Source of the DNA: Pseudomonas allokribbensis | Lineage (GTDB): Bacteria > Pseudomonadota > Gammaproteobacteria > Pseudomonadales > Pseudomonadaceae | Assembly (NCBI RefSeq): GCF_014863605.1 | Contig: NZ_CP062252.1 | Coordinates: 620,001 to 684,000, forward strand | DNA length: 64,000 nt | Reading direction: 5' to 3' | Part shown: positions 1-10,203 of the stretch, in pieces | Numbering within the stretch: the first letter of the stretch is position 1 | Layout: each line of letters begins with the position of its first letter | Notes under the pieces: model-generated | Databases searched by the model: none | The model's input: the letters and a program-made list of their open reading frames with translations, nothing else | Told to the model about the DNA's origin: nothing | Translations under genes and position numbers: made by a program

Positions 1-467
1 GCCTGAAGATCGCCATGGCCAGCGAAGGCCTGAGCGGTCAGCCGTTGCTGGTGCCGGAGTCGCTGGCGGTCAGTCAGCGTGAGGCCGATTGCGCTGAAGA
101 GCATGCGGCGTGGTTCCAGCGTCTCGGGTTCGAATTGCAGCGTCTGGGCCCGGAAACCCTGGCGATCCGCCAGATTCCGGCCCTGCTCAAACAGGCCGAG
201 GCCAACCGTCTGGTGGGCGACGTACTGTCGGACTTGATGGAATACGGCACCAGTGACCGGATCCAGGCGCACCTGAATGAACTGCTCGGCACCATGGCCT
301 GCCACGGCGCGATCCGCGCCAACCGCCGCCTGGCCTTGCCGGAAATGAACGGTCTGCTGCGCGACATGGAAAACACCGAGCGCAGCGGTCAATGCAACCA
401 TGGCCGACCGACCTGGACCCAACTGGGCCTGGACGATCTGGACAAACTGTTTCTGCGCGGTCGTTGA
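1..467 (+). CDS. mutL: DNA mismatch repair protein MutL, C-terminal part (5' end outside window)
   Basis: The reading frame is open from the first full codon (base 3) to TGA at 465-467, so only about the last 154 residues are present. The text [23 protein letters not shown], then [12 protein letters not shown] is the C-terminal dimerisation/endonuclease region of MutL; the QCNHGRPT signature near the end is highly conserved. MutL couples MutS mismatch recognition to strand excision. The stop overlaps the miaA start by one base (TGATG), so the two are translationally coupled, as in other gammaproteobacteria (mutL-miaA-hfq-hflX-hflK-hflC). Confidence 0.96.
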   Translation, partial: LKIAMASEGLSGQPLLVPESLAVSQREADCAEEHAAWFQRLGFELQRLGPETLAIRQIPALLKQAEANRLVGDVLSDLMEYGTSDRIQAHLNELLGTMACHGAIRANRRLALPEMNGLLRDMENTERSGQCNHGRPTWTQLGLDDLDKLFLRGR

Positions 468-1438
468 TGAGCCAGCTTCCTCCAGCGATTTTCCTGATGG
501 GCCCGACCGCTGCGGGCAAGACCGACCTGGCCATCGAGCTGACCAAGGTGCTGCCGTGCGAGTTGATCAGCGTCGATTCGGCGCTGGTCTATCGCGGCAT
601 GGACATCGGCACGGCCAAACCGTCCAAAGAACTGCTCGCCGAACATCCTCATCGGCTGATCGACATCCTCGACCCGGCCGAGAGCTATTCGGCGGCCGAT
701 TTCCGCCGCGATGCCCTGCAAGCCATGGCCGAAATCACCGCACGCGGAAAAATTCCGCTGCTGGTAGGCGGCACGATGCTCTATTACAAGGCTTTGGTCG
801 AAGGTCTGGCGGATATGCCGGCGGCGGATCCCGAGGTTCGTGCGCAGATCGAGGAAGAGGCTGCACGCCTTGGCTGGCAAGCCTTGCACGATCAGTTGGC
901 AGTGATCGATCCGGAATCGGCAGCGCGTATTCACCCGAATGATCCTCAGCGCCTGAGTCGTGCGCTGGAAGTCTATCGGGTCAGCGGTCAGAGCATGACT
1001 GAACTGCGGCTGAAACAATCTGAACAAAGTACCCAAGCTGCGGCATCGGGACTGCAACAATTGCCCTATACTGTCGCGAACTTGGCCATTGCTCCGGCAA
1101 ATCGCCAGGTGCTGCACGACCGCATTAAACAAAGATTCACAAATATGCTGGAACAGGGATTCATCGACGAGGTCGTAGCCCTGCGTAATAGAAGTGACCT
1201 GCATGCCGGGTTGCCGTCTATACGTGCGGTAGGCTATCGCCAAGTCTGGGATTACCTGGATGGCAAGCTGACGTCGGCTGAAATGCAGGAGCGGGGCATC
1301 ATTGCCACGCGCCAATTGGCCAAACGCCAGTTTACCTGGCTGCGCAGCTGGGACGATTTACACTGGCTCGACAGTCTGGATTGCGACAATCTGCCACGCG
1401 CCTTGAAATACCTTGGGACCATCTCCATATTGAGCTGA
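467..1438 (+). CDS. miaA: tRNA dimethylallyltransferase MiaA
   Basis: 323 residues, the normal family length. It transfers a dimethylallyl group to N6 of A37 in tRNAs that read UNN codons. The N-terminal P-loop GPTAAGKT lies at about residues 11-18, followed by the [19 protein letters not shown] substrate-binding segment and [10 protein letters not shown]. An upstream in-frame ATG at 392 would lie inside mutL; I chose 467 because [19 protein letters not shown] matches the family N-terminus and the start overlaps the mutL stop. The next gene is hfq, the conserved order. Confidence 0.97.
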   Translation: MSQLPPAIFLMGPTAAGKTDLAIELTKVLPCELISVDSALVYRGMDIGTAKPSKELLAEHPHRLIDILDPAESYSAADFRRDALQAMAEITARGKIPLLVGGTMLYYKALVEGLADMPAADPEVRAQIEEEAARLGWQALHDQLAVIDPESAARIHPNDPQRLSRALEVYRVSGQSMTELRLKQSEQSTQAAASGLQQLPYTVANLAIAPANRQVLHDRIKQRFTNMLEQGFIDEVVALRNRSDLHAGLPSIRAVGYRQVWDYLDGKLTSAEMQERGIIATRQLAKRQFTWLRSWDDLHWLDSLDCDNLPRALKYLGTISILS

Positions 1439-1531
1439 GTCCTTGCAATTGCCGTCTATCCTTGGGGGTGTGGCGGCAAAAGCCATCTGATTACCTATTT
1501 TTTATATTGAATCCTTAAAGGAGTGCGGCAC

Positions 1532-1792
1532 ATGTCAAAAGGGCATTCGCTACAAGACCCTTACTTGAATACTTTACGTAAAGAGAAAGTTGGGGTTTCC
1601 ATCTACCTGGTCAACGGTATCAAACTGCAAGGCACGATCGAGTCGTTCGACCAGTTCGTTATCCTGCTGAAGAACACCGTCAGCCAGATGGTTTACAAAC
1701 ACGCTATCTCTACAGTCGTGCCGGTTCGTCCAATTCGTCTGCCAAGCGCAACCGAATCCGAAGCAGGTGACGCTGAGCCAGGTAACGCCTGA
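1532..1792 (+). CDS. hfq: RNA chaperone Hfq
   Basis: 86 residues. This hexameric Sm-like protein pairs small RNAs with mRNAs. The Sm1 motif ([20 protein letters not shown]) and Sm2 motif ([11 protein letters not shown]) are intact, with a short Pseudomonas-type C-terminal tail ending in GDAEPGNA. An AAAGGAG Shine-Dalgarno sits at 1517-1523, nine bases before the ATG; the in-frame ATG at 1523 overlaps that site and is rejected. hflX follows 12 bases after the stop. Confidence 0.98.
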   Translation: MSKGHSLQDPYLNTLRKEKVGVSIYLVNGIKLQGTIESFDQFVILLKNTVSQMVYKHAISTVVPVRPIRLPSATESEAGDAEPGNA

Positions 1793-1804
1793 TAGGAGTC
1801 TCCT

Positions 1805-3106
1805 TTGTTCTTTGAGCGCCACGGTGGTGGTGAGCGAGTGATCCTCGTTCACTTGGATGGACAGGACCCTGAGGCGCGCGAAGATCCGCAGGAGTTTCAG
1901 GAGTTGGCAAATTCGGCCGGCGCCGAGACCGTTGCGTTTTTTAACGTGCCGCGTCATCGGCCAACGGCCAAATTCCTGATTGGCAGCGGCAAGGTCGAGG
2001 AACTGCGCGACCTGGTCCACGCCGAAGAAGCCGATCTGGTGATCTTCAATCACGTCCTCACGCCCAGTCAGGAACGTAACCTCGAACGTGTTTTCGAGTG
2101 TCGCGTGATCGACCGTACCGGTCTGATTCTCGATATTTTCGCCCAGCGCGCCCGTACCCATGAAGGCAAGCTCCAGGTCGAACTGGCCCAGCTTGACCAC
2201 ATGAGCACCCGGCTCGTTCGCGGCTGGACTCACCTTGAGCGTCAGGGTGGTGGTATCGGCATGCGCGGTCCGGGTGAAACGCAGCTCGAAACCGACCGGC
2301 GACTGCTGCGGGTTCGCCTGCGCCAGATCAAGGGGCGGCTGGAAAAAGTGCGCAGCCAGCGCGAACAGTCGCGTCGCGGCCGCTCGCGTGCGGATATCCC
2401 AACCGTGTCTCTGGTGGGCTATACCAACGCCGGCAAGTCCACGCTCTTCAATAACGTGACGAAATCCGACGTGTACGCGGCGGACCAGTTGTTCGCCACG
2501 CTGGACCCGACCCTGCGCCGTCTGGAACTGGACGACCTGGGGCCGATTGTCCTGGCCGACACCGTGGGTTTCATTCGTCATTTGCCGCACAAGCTGGTCG
2601 AGGCATTTCGGTCTACGCTCGAAGAGTCGAGCAATTCCGACCTGCTGTTGCACGTGATCGATGCGGCCGAACCGGATCGCATGTTGCAGATCGAGCAGGT
2701 GATGGTGGTGCTGGGCGAGATTGGTGCCCAGGACTTGCCGATCCTCGAGGTCTATAACAAACTCGATTTGCTTGAAGGCGTTGAGCCACAAATCCAGCGC
2801 GACGAAAACGGCAGGCCTCAACGGGTCTGGCTGTCGGCGCGGGATGGCACTGGTCTGGAATTGCTTGAGCAAGCCATTGCCGAATTGCTGGGCAGTGATT
2901 TGTTTGTCGGAACCTTGCGTTTGCCCCAGCGGTTTGCGCGTCTGCGTGCACAGTTCTTCGAGCTGGGCGCGGTACAGAAAGAAGAATACGACGAAGAAGG
3001 TGTCAGCTTGCTGGCCATTCGATTGCCACGCTCGGAGCTCAATCGACTGGTCAGTCGTGAAGGCGTTGTGCCGACGGAGTTCATCGAGCAACACACTTTG
3101 CAATAA
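1805..3106 (+). CDS. hflX: ribosome-associated GTPase HflX
   Basis: 433 residues, starting at TTG (1805) with AGGAG at 1794-1798 just after the hfq stop. HflX binds the ribosome and splits stalled 70S particles under stress. The N-terminal HflX domain carries IGSGKVEEL; the linker GGIGMRGPGETQLETDRR is diagnostic; the G domain has GYTNAGKST (G1), DTVGFI (G3) and NKLD (G4). It sits between hfq and hflK as in other gammaproteobacteria. About 96 bases without a gene separate it from hflK. Confidence 0.97.
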   Translation: MFFERHGGGERVILVHLDGQDPEAREDPQEFQELANSAGAETVAFFNVPRHRPTAKFLIGSGKVEELRDLVHAEEADLVIFNHVLTPSQERNLERVFECRVIDRTGLILDIFAQRARTHEGKLQVELAQLDHMSTRLVRGWTHLERQGGGIGMRGPGETQLETDRRLLRVRLRQIKGRLEKVRSQREQSRRGRSRADIPTVSLVGYTNAGKSTLFNNVTKSDVYAADQLFATLDPTLRRLELDDLGPIVLADTVGFIRHLPHKLVEAFRSTLEESSNSDLLLHVIDAAEPDRMLQIEQVMVVLGEIGAQDLPILEVYNKLDLLEGVEPQIQRDENGRPQRVWLSARDGTGLELLEQAIAELLGSDLFVGTLRLPQRFARLRAQFFELGAVQKEEYDEEGVSLLAIRLPRSELNRLVSREGVVPTEFIEQHTLQ

Positions 3107-3202
3107 AAGCCTGAAAAAGCGGTTGTGCCGCAACGGCAGGCATTCTGTAGCATTGGTCGGCGCGCCGTGGGTGCGTCTTTGCTTTATCAGATGGAGAGCG
3201 CT

Positions 3203-4372
3203 ATGGCTTGGAATGAGCCGGGTGGCAACTCGAACAATCAGGATCCTTGGGGTGGCAAGCGCCGCAATAACGGCGACCGCAAGGGACCACCAGATCTCGA
3301 CGAGGCCTTCCGAAAGCTGCAGGAAAGCCTGAACGGGTTGTTCGGTGGTGGTAAGAAACGGGGTGATGATGGCGGTGGTTCGGGCAAGAGTGGCGGCTTC
3401 GGCGGCCTGCTCGGCATCGGCCTCGTCGTGCTGGCGGCCGTGTGGCTGTACAGCGCGGTGTACGTGGTGGACGAGCAGGAGCAAGCCGTGGTGCTGCGCT
3501 TCGGCAAGTACTACGAGACCGTCGGCCCGGGCCTGAACATCTATTTCCCGCCGATCGACAAGAAGTACATGGAAAACGTCACGCGTGAGCGTGCCTACAC
3601 CAAGCAGGGCCAGATGCTGACCGAAGACGAAAACATCGTCGAAGTGCCGCTGACCGTGCAGTACAAGATCAGCAACCTGCAGGACTTCGTGCTGAACGTC
3701 GACCAGCCGGAAATCAGCCTGCAACATGCGACCGACAGTGCGCTGCGCCATGTGGTGGGTTCCACCGCGATGGACCAGGTGCTGACCGAAGGTCGTGAGC
3801 TGATGGCCAGCGAGATCAAGGAGCGTCTGCAACGTTTCCTCGATACCTATCGCACCGGTATCACCGTCACCCAGGTCAACGTACAGAGCGCAGCCGCACC
3901 GCGTGAAGTGCAGGAAGCCTTCGATGACGTGATCCGCGCCCGTGAAGACGAGCAGCGTTCGCGCAACCAAGCTGAAACCTACGCCAATGGCGTGGTGCCG
4001 GAAGCCCGTGGTCAGGCCCAGCGCATCCTCGAAGATGCCAACGGCTACCGCGACGAAACGGTCTCGCGCGCCAAGGGTGAGGCTGATCGCTTCACCAAGC
4101 TGGTTGCCGAGTATCGCAAGGCGCCCGAGGTCACGCGTCAGCGTCTGTACCTGGACACCATGCAGGAAGTCTTCAGCAGCACCAGCAAGGTACTCGTGAC
4201 CGGCAACAAGAACGGCCAGAGCAACCTGCTTTACCTGCCGCTGGACAAAATGATTCAGAACAGTTCGGGCAGCAATGCACCGGTCACCGGCTCGGCTGCC
4301 GCCAGCAACAACACGGACGTCACGCCGCATGTCACTGACCTGCCGCAGTCGCGCACAAGGGAGACCCGCTGA
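3203..4372 (+). CDS. hflK: FtsH protease regulator subunit HflK
   Basis: 389 residues. With HflC it forms the SPFH/prohibitin complex around the membrane protease FtsH. A Gly/Asn-rich cytoplasmic N-terminus (MAWNEPGG...) precedes a transmembrane segment at about residues 68-88 and the SPFH domain beginning VVDEQEQAVVLRFG. Start 3203 is preferred over the in-frame ATG at 3191 because GGAG lies at 3193-3196 and MAWNEPGG is the usual Pseudomonas N-terminus. The stop overlaps hflC by one base. Confidence 0.96.
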   Translation: MAWNEPGGNSNNQDPWGGKRRNNGDRKGPPDLDEAFRKLQESLNGLFGGGKKRGDDGGGSGKSGGFGGLLGIGLVVLAAVWLYSAVYVVDEQEQAVVLRFGKYYETVGPGLNIYFPPIDKKYMENVTRERAYTKQGQMLTEDENIVEVPLTVQYKISNLQDFVLNVDQPEISLQHATDSALRHVVGSTAMDQVLTEGRELMASEIKERLQRFLDTYRTGITVTQVNVQSAAAPREVQEAFDDVIRAREDEQRSRNQAETYANGVVPEARGQAQRILEDANGYRDETVSRAKGEADRFTKLVAEYRKAPEVTRQRLYLDTMQEVFSSTSKVLVTGNKNGQSNLLYLPLDKMIQNSSGSNAPVTGSAAASNNTDVTPHVTDLPQSRTRETR

Positions 4373-5241
4373 TGAGCAATAAATCGCTGATCGCCCTGAT
4401 CGTTGGCGTTGTTGTGGTACTGGTTGGCTGGAACTGCTTCTACATCGTGGCTCAGACCGAGCGTGCGGTGTTGCTGCAGTTCGGTCGCGTGGTTCAGGCC
4501 GATGTTCAGCCTGGTCTGCATGTGAAGGTGCCTTACGTTAACCAGGTGCGTAAATTCGACGCACGTCTGATGACGCTGGATGCACCGACACAACGCTTCC
4601 TGACGCTGGAAAAGAAAGCCGTGATGGTCGATGCCTACGCCAAGTGGCGCGTGAAGGATGCCGAGCGCTTCTACACCGCGACTTCCGGCCTCAAGCAGAT
4701 CGCCGACGAGCGTCTGTCCCGTCGTCTGGAATCGGGCCTGCGTGACCAGTTCGGTAAACGTACCCTGCACGAAGTGGTATCCGGTGAGCGCGATGCGCTG
4801 ATGGCCGATATCACGGCGTCGTTGAACAAGATGGCGGAAAAAGAGCTGGGTATCGAAGTGGTCGATGTCCGGGTCAAGGCCATCGATCTGCCGAAAGAAG
4901 TGAACCGCAGTGTGTTCGAACGTATGAGCACCGAGCGTGAGCGTGAAGCTCGCGAGCACCGCGCCAAGGGTAACGAGCTTGCCGAAGGCATCCGTGCCGA
5001 CGCCGATCGTCAACGCCGCGTGCTGCTGGCTGAAGCCTATCGTGAATCCGAAGAGATTCGCGGTGACGGTGACGCCCAGGCCGCTGCGATCTACTCCAAG
5101 GCCTACGGTCAGGATCAGGAGTTCTACGGTTTCTACCGTAGCCTGCGTGCCTACCGTGAAAGCTTCGCGAACAAATCCGACGTCCTGGTCCTCGACCCAA
5201 GCAGCGACTTCTTCCGTTACCTGGAAAAGTCCAAGCCTTGA
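4372..5241 (+). CDS. hflC: FtsH protease regulator subunit HflC
   Basis: 289 residues. It has one N-terminal membrane anchor (about residues 5-24, LIALIVGVVVVLVGWNCFYIV) followed by an SPFH domain (AQTERAVLLQFGRVV...) and an Ala/Glu/Arg-rich helical region (EREREAREHRAKGNELAEGI). It is the partner of HflK. The ATG overlaps the hflK stop (TGATG at 4370-4374), implying coupled translation. In P. aeruginosa a small DUF2065 gene follows hflC; no such gene is visible here. Confidence 0.97.
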   Translation: MSNKSLIALIVGVVVVLVGWNCFYIVAQTERAVLLQFGRVVQADVQPGLHVKVPYVNQVRKFDARLMTLDAPTQRFLTLEKKAVMVDAYAKWRVKDAERFYTATSGLKQIADERLSRRLESGLRDQFGKRTLHEVVSGERDALMADITASLNKMAEKELGIEVVDVRVKAIDLPKEVNRSVFERMSTEREREAREHRAKGNELAEGIRADADRQRRVLLAEAYRESEEIRGDGDAQAAAIYSKAYGQDQEFYGFYRSLRAYRESFANKSDVLVLDPSSDFFRYLEKSKP

Positions 5242-5326
5242 TACGACGTTGACCTGAATCATTCCGCCCGGCGGCTAAAACCTCGGGCGGGGTGATCCTT
5301 TGGGAAAACGTGTGTATGATGCGGCA

Positions 5327-5348
5327 GCCGGGAAATTCCCGGCTTTTT
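5327..5348 (+). terminator. probable intrinsic terminator after hflC
   Basis: AGCCGGGAA and TTCCCGGCT form a GC-rich stem followed directly by a T run. It lies about 85 bases after hflC and probably ends most hflKC transcripts, leaving hisZ to a separate promoter. Confidence 0.7.
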
Positions 5349-5424
5349 TGCGTCTGCACGTTTGATTGCTGTTTTTGTTGCAGAAGATCGGGTTGAATGA
5401 CCCGACAGTTTTTCGAGGAAAGTG

Positions 5425-5541
5425 ATGGGCGAAGCCGGTAACAGGCCTTTCGCCGCGTCGTTCATGCGCGTGCGTTTTGAACGGGCCGGTCATTTTCTGC
5501 TTCACTCAAGGCTCGCCCTCGGGCTGGCCGCCCGGATCTAA
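5425..5541 (+). CDS. possible 38-residue open reading frame before hisZ
   Basis: ATG at 5425 follows GAGGAAAG at 5415-5422, a reasonable ribosome binding site, and the frame runs 38 codons to TAA at 5539-5541, ending on the hisZ Shine-Dalgarno. The product begins [20 protein letters not shown] and has no motif I recognise; it is Arg/Leu rich with no clear signal peptide. It could be a leader peptide or a chance frame. It is not a recognisable DUF2065 protein, which is what usually sits here. Confidence 0.25.
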   Translation: MGEAGNRPFAASFMRVRFERAGHFLLHSRLALGLAARI

Positions 5542-5554
5542 GGGGAATGGCGTA

Positions 5555-6742
5555 ATGGCAACGGTAGACCGCTGGCTGCTGCCAGATGGCATCGAAGAAG
5601 TACTGCCACCGGAAGCGGCGCGCATTGAAGTCGCGCGTCGTCAGGTGTTGGATCTGTTCCAGAGCTGGGGTTACGAGTTTGTCGTGACTCCCCATATCGA
5701 GTACCTGGAATCCCTGCTGACCGGCGCGGGCCAGGACCTGGATCTGCGTACCTTCAAGGTCATCGACCCGCAATCGGGCCGGCAGATGGGGTTCCGTGCC
5801 GACATCACGCCGCAAGTGGCGCGCATCGATGCGCACACCCTGCGTCGCGAAGGCCCGAGCCGTCTGTGCTACGCCGGCAGCGTGCTGCATGCCCAGCCGC
5901 GTGCCTTGTCGTCCTCGCGCAGCCCGATCCAGTTGGGCGCCGAGTTGTACGGCGATGCCAGTCCGAGCAGCGACGTTGAAGTCATCAGCCTGATGCTGGC
6001 CATGCTGCAACTGGCCGATGTGCCGGATGTGCACATGGACCTGGGGCATGTCGGCATCTACCGCGGTCTAGCCCAGGCGGCCGGTCTGTCGGGTGAGGTC
6101 GAGCAGCAGTTGTTCGATGCGTTGCAACGCAAGGCCATCGACGAGGTCATTACCTTGACCGAAGGCCTGCCGGCCGATCTGTCCGGCATGCTGCGTGCGC
6201 TGGTCGATCTGTGCGGCGGCCGTGAAGTATTGAGCGCTGCCCGTGAGCGTCTGGCCAATGCGCCGGCGCCGGTACTGGCCGCGCTGGAAGATTTGCTGGC
6301 GATCGCCGAGCGGCTGTCGGCGCGCTTCCCGGAGCTGCCGCTGTACTTCGATCTGGGCGAGTTGCGCGGTTACCACTACCACACGGGTGTGGTGTTCGCG
6401 GTGTTCGTGCCGGGTGTTGGCCAGTCCATCGCTCAGGGCGGTCGTTACGACGACATCGGCGCCGACTTCGGTCGCGCCCGTCCGGCCACCGGCTTTTCCA
6501 CCGATTTGAAAACCCTGGTGACCCTGGGGCGTGCTGAGATCGAGCTACCGTCTGGCGGTATCTGGATGCCTGACAGTACGGATGCGGCACTCTGGCAGCA
6601 GGTTTGCCAGTTGCGCAGTGAGGGTCAGCGTGTCGTTCAGGCGTTGCCTGGACAACCTTTGGCCGCCGCCCGTGATGCGGACTGCGACCGGCAATTGATC
6701 CAGCAGAACGGGCTTTGGCAAGTATCGCCACTGGCTTCTTGA
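5555..6742 (+). CDS. hisZ: ATP phosphoribosyltransferase regulatory subunit HisZ
   Basis: 395 residues. A class II aaRS-like (HisRS paralogue) protein that lacks tRNA charging and acts as the regulatory subunit of short-form HisG in histidine biosynthesis. [21 protein letters not shown] and the motif-2-like region [16 protein letters not shown] are seen; the C-terminal anticodon-binding domain of true HisRS is absent. Start 5555 follows AAGGGGA at about 5540-5546; the upstream in-frame ATG at 5477 lacks a Shine-Dalgarno. It is followed by purA as in other pseudomonads. Confidence 0.94.
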   Translation: MATVDRWLLPDGIEEVLPPEAARIEVARRQVLDLFQSWGYEFVVTPHIEYLESLLTGAGQDLDLRTFKVIDPQSGRQMGFRADITPQVARIDAHTLRREGPSRLCYAGSVLHAQPRALSSSRSPIQLGAELYGDASPSSDVEVISLMLAMLQLADVPDVHMDLGHVGIYRGLAQAAGLSGEVEQQLFDALQRKAIDEVITLTEGLPADLSGMLRALVDLCGGREVLSAARERLANAPAPVLAALEDLLAIAERLSARFPELPLYFDLGELRGYHYHTGVVFAVFVPGVGQSIAQGGRYDDIGADFGRARPATGFSTDLKTLVTLGRAEIELPSGGIWMPDSTDAALWQQVCQLRSEGQRVVQALPGQPLAAARDADCDRQLIQQNGLWQVSPLAS

Positions 6743-8086
<1,344 letters not shown>

Positions 8087-8106
8087 TAAGTCGTTGATGT
8101 AAAAAC

Positions 8107-8134
8107 ACAAAGGCCCCTTCATCGGGGCCTTTGT
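8107..8134 (+). terminator. intrinsic terminator of purA
   Basis: ACAAAGGCCCC (8107-8117) and GGGGCCTTTGT (8124-8134) are perfect inverted arms around a six-base loop, 20 bases after the purA stop. Confidence 0.85.
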
Positions 8135-8151
8135 CGTTTATGCCTGTTGGA

Positions 8152-8166
8152 CGGCATGACCTTTGC
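8152..8166 (+). promoter_or_regulatory. candidate sigma-54 promoter for the chemoreceptor gene
   Basis: CGGCATGACCTTTGC has the invariant GG and GC pairs in the -24/-12 spacing, with GGCA and TTGC matching TGGCACG-N4-TTGC at most positions. A start near 8178 would give a 49-base leader before the GTG at 8227. No activator site was recognised, so this stays tentative. Confidence 0.4.
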
Positions 8167-8226
8167 TGTGAATCTGTCTACAAGAGTGCCATCAAATTAA
8201 TGGCGTCAGAAGTAGAGGGATTCACA

Positions 8227-10161
8227 GTGTCGGCCGTTCTCTCACTGTTACAAAGCCGTTTGTTGCGGCCCGTATTCGTTACCCTTGGTATCGCCCTTTT
8301 GGTGCAAGTGTTGGTGGCCGTCGCCCTGACGCGGAGCACCGTCACCGCGCTGGAAGCCGATCTCGGTGCTCGCCTGGGCGTCGATAGCCAGAAGCTGTCT
8401 GGTGAGTTGGAGCAGGCCGGGCGGGAAGTCACGTCGAGCCTCGATACGCTATCCACCAATACTCGTCAGCGGCTGACTGCCGGCCTGTCCTCGCGTCTGA
8501 AGGACGAGCAGGCACAACTGCGTGCGACCCTGGAGAAAGACCTGAAGGATTCGGCCAACGACATGGCCCAGTTGCTCGCCTCCGTAGCGCCTCGCGCCAT
8601 GTGGGACAGCGACGTGCCGACCCTGTCCGAATTCGCCCGCCGAGCCCAGCGCAATCCCAACGTGTTGTTCGTGGTTTACGACGACGCCACCGGCCAGCAT
8701 CTGACCCGCTATCTCAACCGCGAAAACCCGATCAACAAGGCCCTTTTGGAAAAAGGCCAAGGTGAGCGGGCGCTGGATAAAGTGCTGGATGCGGCGAAGA
8801 ACGATCCCTCGGTCTATTACCTCGAAGCGTCGATCAATCCCAACGGAGTCGAAATCGGCAAGGTGCTGATGGGCGTCTCGACGGCCTCGGTGGATACCGA
8901 TCTGGCGGCACTCGATCAACGCTTCTCGGCGCTGATCGCCAGCAGCGATCAACTGGTCGGCGACAGCCTCAAGGGTGCTGCTGCCGACAGTGCCACCGCC
9001 ATGCGCGCGCGCCTGCAATCGGCGCAGTCCACGGCTGCCGAGATGAAAGCCAACACGACCAGCACCGTACAGGACGCCGCCGCGACGCTGCGCTGGCGCA
9101 TCGGCATGGGCCTGGCGCTGGTCGGTGCCGGCGTGCTGTTGCTGCTGGCCGTTGTACTCGGTCACCGTGTGGTCAACCGCTTGAAGATGCTCAACGCCGC
9201 CATGGATGATCTCGCGGCGGGTGAGGGCGATCTGACCAAGCGTGTGCAGATCAACAGCAAAGACGAAATCGGCGACATGGCTTCGGCGGTCAACCGCTTT
9301 GTGGATAAGTTGCAACCGATCGTGCGCGAGGCCGGGGATGTGGCTCAGCGTACCGGTGTGGAAATCGGCGCGATGACGTTGCGCAATGCCGGTGCCGACG
9401 CGGCGGCCGGGATGCAGCGTGATGAAGTCGCCGAAAGTCTGCGGGCACTGTCGCAAATGGCCGATGAGGCGCAGTCGGAAAGCCATGCGATGCAGGCGGC
9501 GCTGAAGCAGGTGGTGGATATTCGTCAGGCTACCGACGAGAACACCCGCACGTCGGCCAAGGTCGGCAGCCTGATCGAGGCGCTGGCAGGGCAGGTTGAT
9601 ACCGGCGCGAAAGTCATCGAGCGCCTGGCGCAGCAAAGTGAGCAGATCGAAGTGGTGTTGACCGTGATTCACGGCATCGCCGAGCAGACCAACCTGCTGG
9701 CGCTCAACGCCGCCATCGAAGCGGCCAGGGCTGGTGAAACGGGGCGAGGGTTTGCGGTGGTGGCGGATGAAGTCCGTGCGCTGGCGAGCAAGACCCAAAG
9801 CTCCACTGGCGACATCCAGGCGCACATCGTGGCCTTGCAGCAGGGCGCCCGTGAGGCCGTTGAGGCGATCGGTCAGGCCGGACGTCAGGCCAGCGAAGGT
9901 TTGCTGGTGCTGCGTGACAGCGCGCGACTGCAGCAGTCGGTGCAGGCGTCGGTCGAGCAGGTGCATGCGGCGATTGGTCTGGCGACTCAGGCCGCGGCGC
10001 ATCAGGCGCAAGGCGCGCAGGCTGTGCGTGGGCGCGTCGAGACGATTCATGCCCAGGCCGAGAAAGCCGCTCAGGCGGTGGTCGAGACAACGGCCAGCGG
10101 CAAGGTGCTGGATGGACTGGCGGCGCAGCTCAAGGCCAGTCTGGGGCAGTTCCGGGCCTGA
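8227..10161 (+). CDS. methyl-accepting chemotaxis protein
   Basis: 644 residues from a GTG start; GAGGGA at 8215-8220 lies six bases upstream, so the longer in-frame starts at 8131 and 8203 are not used. A transmembrane helix (about residues 13-33) leads into a roughly 255-residue periplasmic sensor region, then TM2 (about 290-312), a HAMP domain and a cytoplasmic signalling domain. The hairpin tip reads [19 protein letters not shown], then [15 protein letters not shown], the universal MCP signature that contacts CheA/CheW. The ligand cannot be inferred; the periplasmic part may be a Cache-type domain. It is monocistronic, ending at a strong bidirectional terminator, and sits between purA and the tRNA genes where P. 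aeruginosa has no gene. Confidence 0.93.
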   Translation: MSAVLSLLQSRLLRPVFVTLGIALLVQVLVAVALTRSTVTALEADLGARLGVDSQKLSGELEQAGREVTSSLDTLSTNTRQRLTAGLSSRLKDEQAQLRATLEKDLKDSANDMAQLLASVAPRAMWDSDVPTLSEFARRAQRNPNVLFVVYDDATGQHLTRYLNRENPINKALLEKGQGERALDKVLDAAKNDPSVYYLEASINPNGVEIGKVLMGVSTASVDTDLAALDQRFSALIASSDQLVGDSLKGAAADSATAMRARLQSAQSTAAEMKANTTSTVQDAAATLRWRIGMGLALVGAGVLLLLAVVLGHRVVNRLKMLNAAMDDLAAGEGDLTKRVQINSKDEIGDMASAVNRFVDKLQPIVREAGDVAQRTGVEIGAMTLRNAGADAAAGMQRDEVAESLRALSQMADEAQSESHAMQAALKQVVDIRQATDENTRTSAKVGSLIEALAGQVDTGAKVIERLAQQSEQIEVVLTVIHGIAEQTNLLALNAAIEAARAGETGRGFAVVADEVRALASKTQSSTGDIQAHIVALQQGAREAVEAIGQAGRQASEGLLVLRDSARLQQSVQASVEQVHAAIGLATQAAAHQAQGAQAVRGRVETIHAQAEKAAQAVVETTASGKVLDGLAAQLKASLGQFRA

Positions 10162-10171
10162 TAGTGCAGGC

Positions 10172-10203
10172 AAAAAAATCGCAGCTTCGGCTGCGATTTT
10201 TTT
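10172..10203. terminator. bidirectional intrinsic terminator
   Basis: A run of seven A, then ATCGCAG, a CTTCGG loop region, CTGCGAT and seven T. It serves the chemoreceptor gene on the plus strand and the iron transporter permease gene on the minus strand. Confidence 0.9.

Noticed and set aside
1574..4330. 918-codon open frame on the minus strand
   Set aside because: It lies opposite hfq, hflX and hflK, which have clear family motifs. Long antisense frames are common in GC-rich DNA with strong third-position bias.
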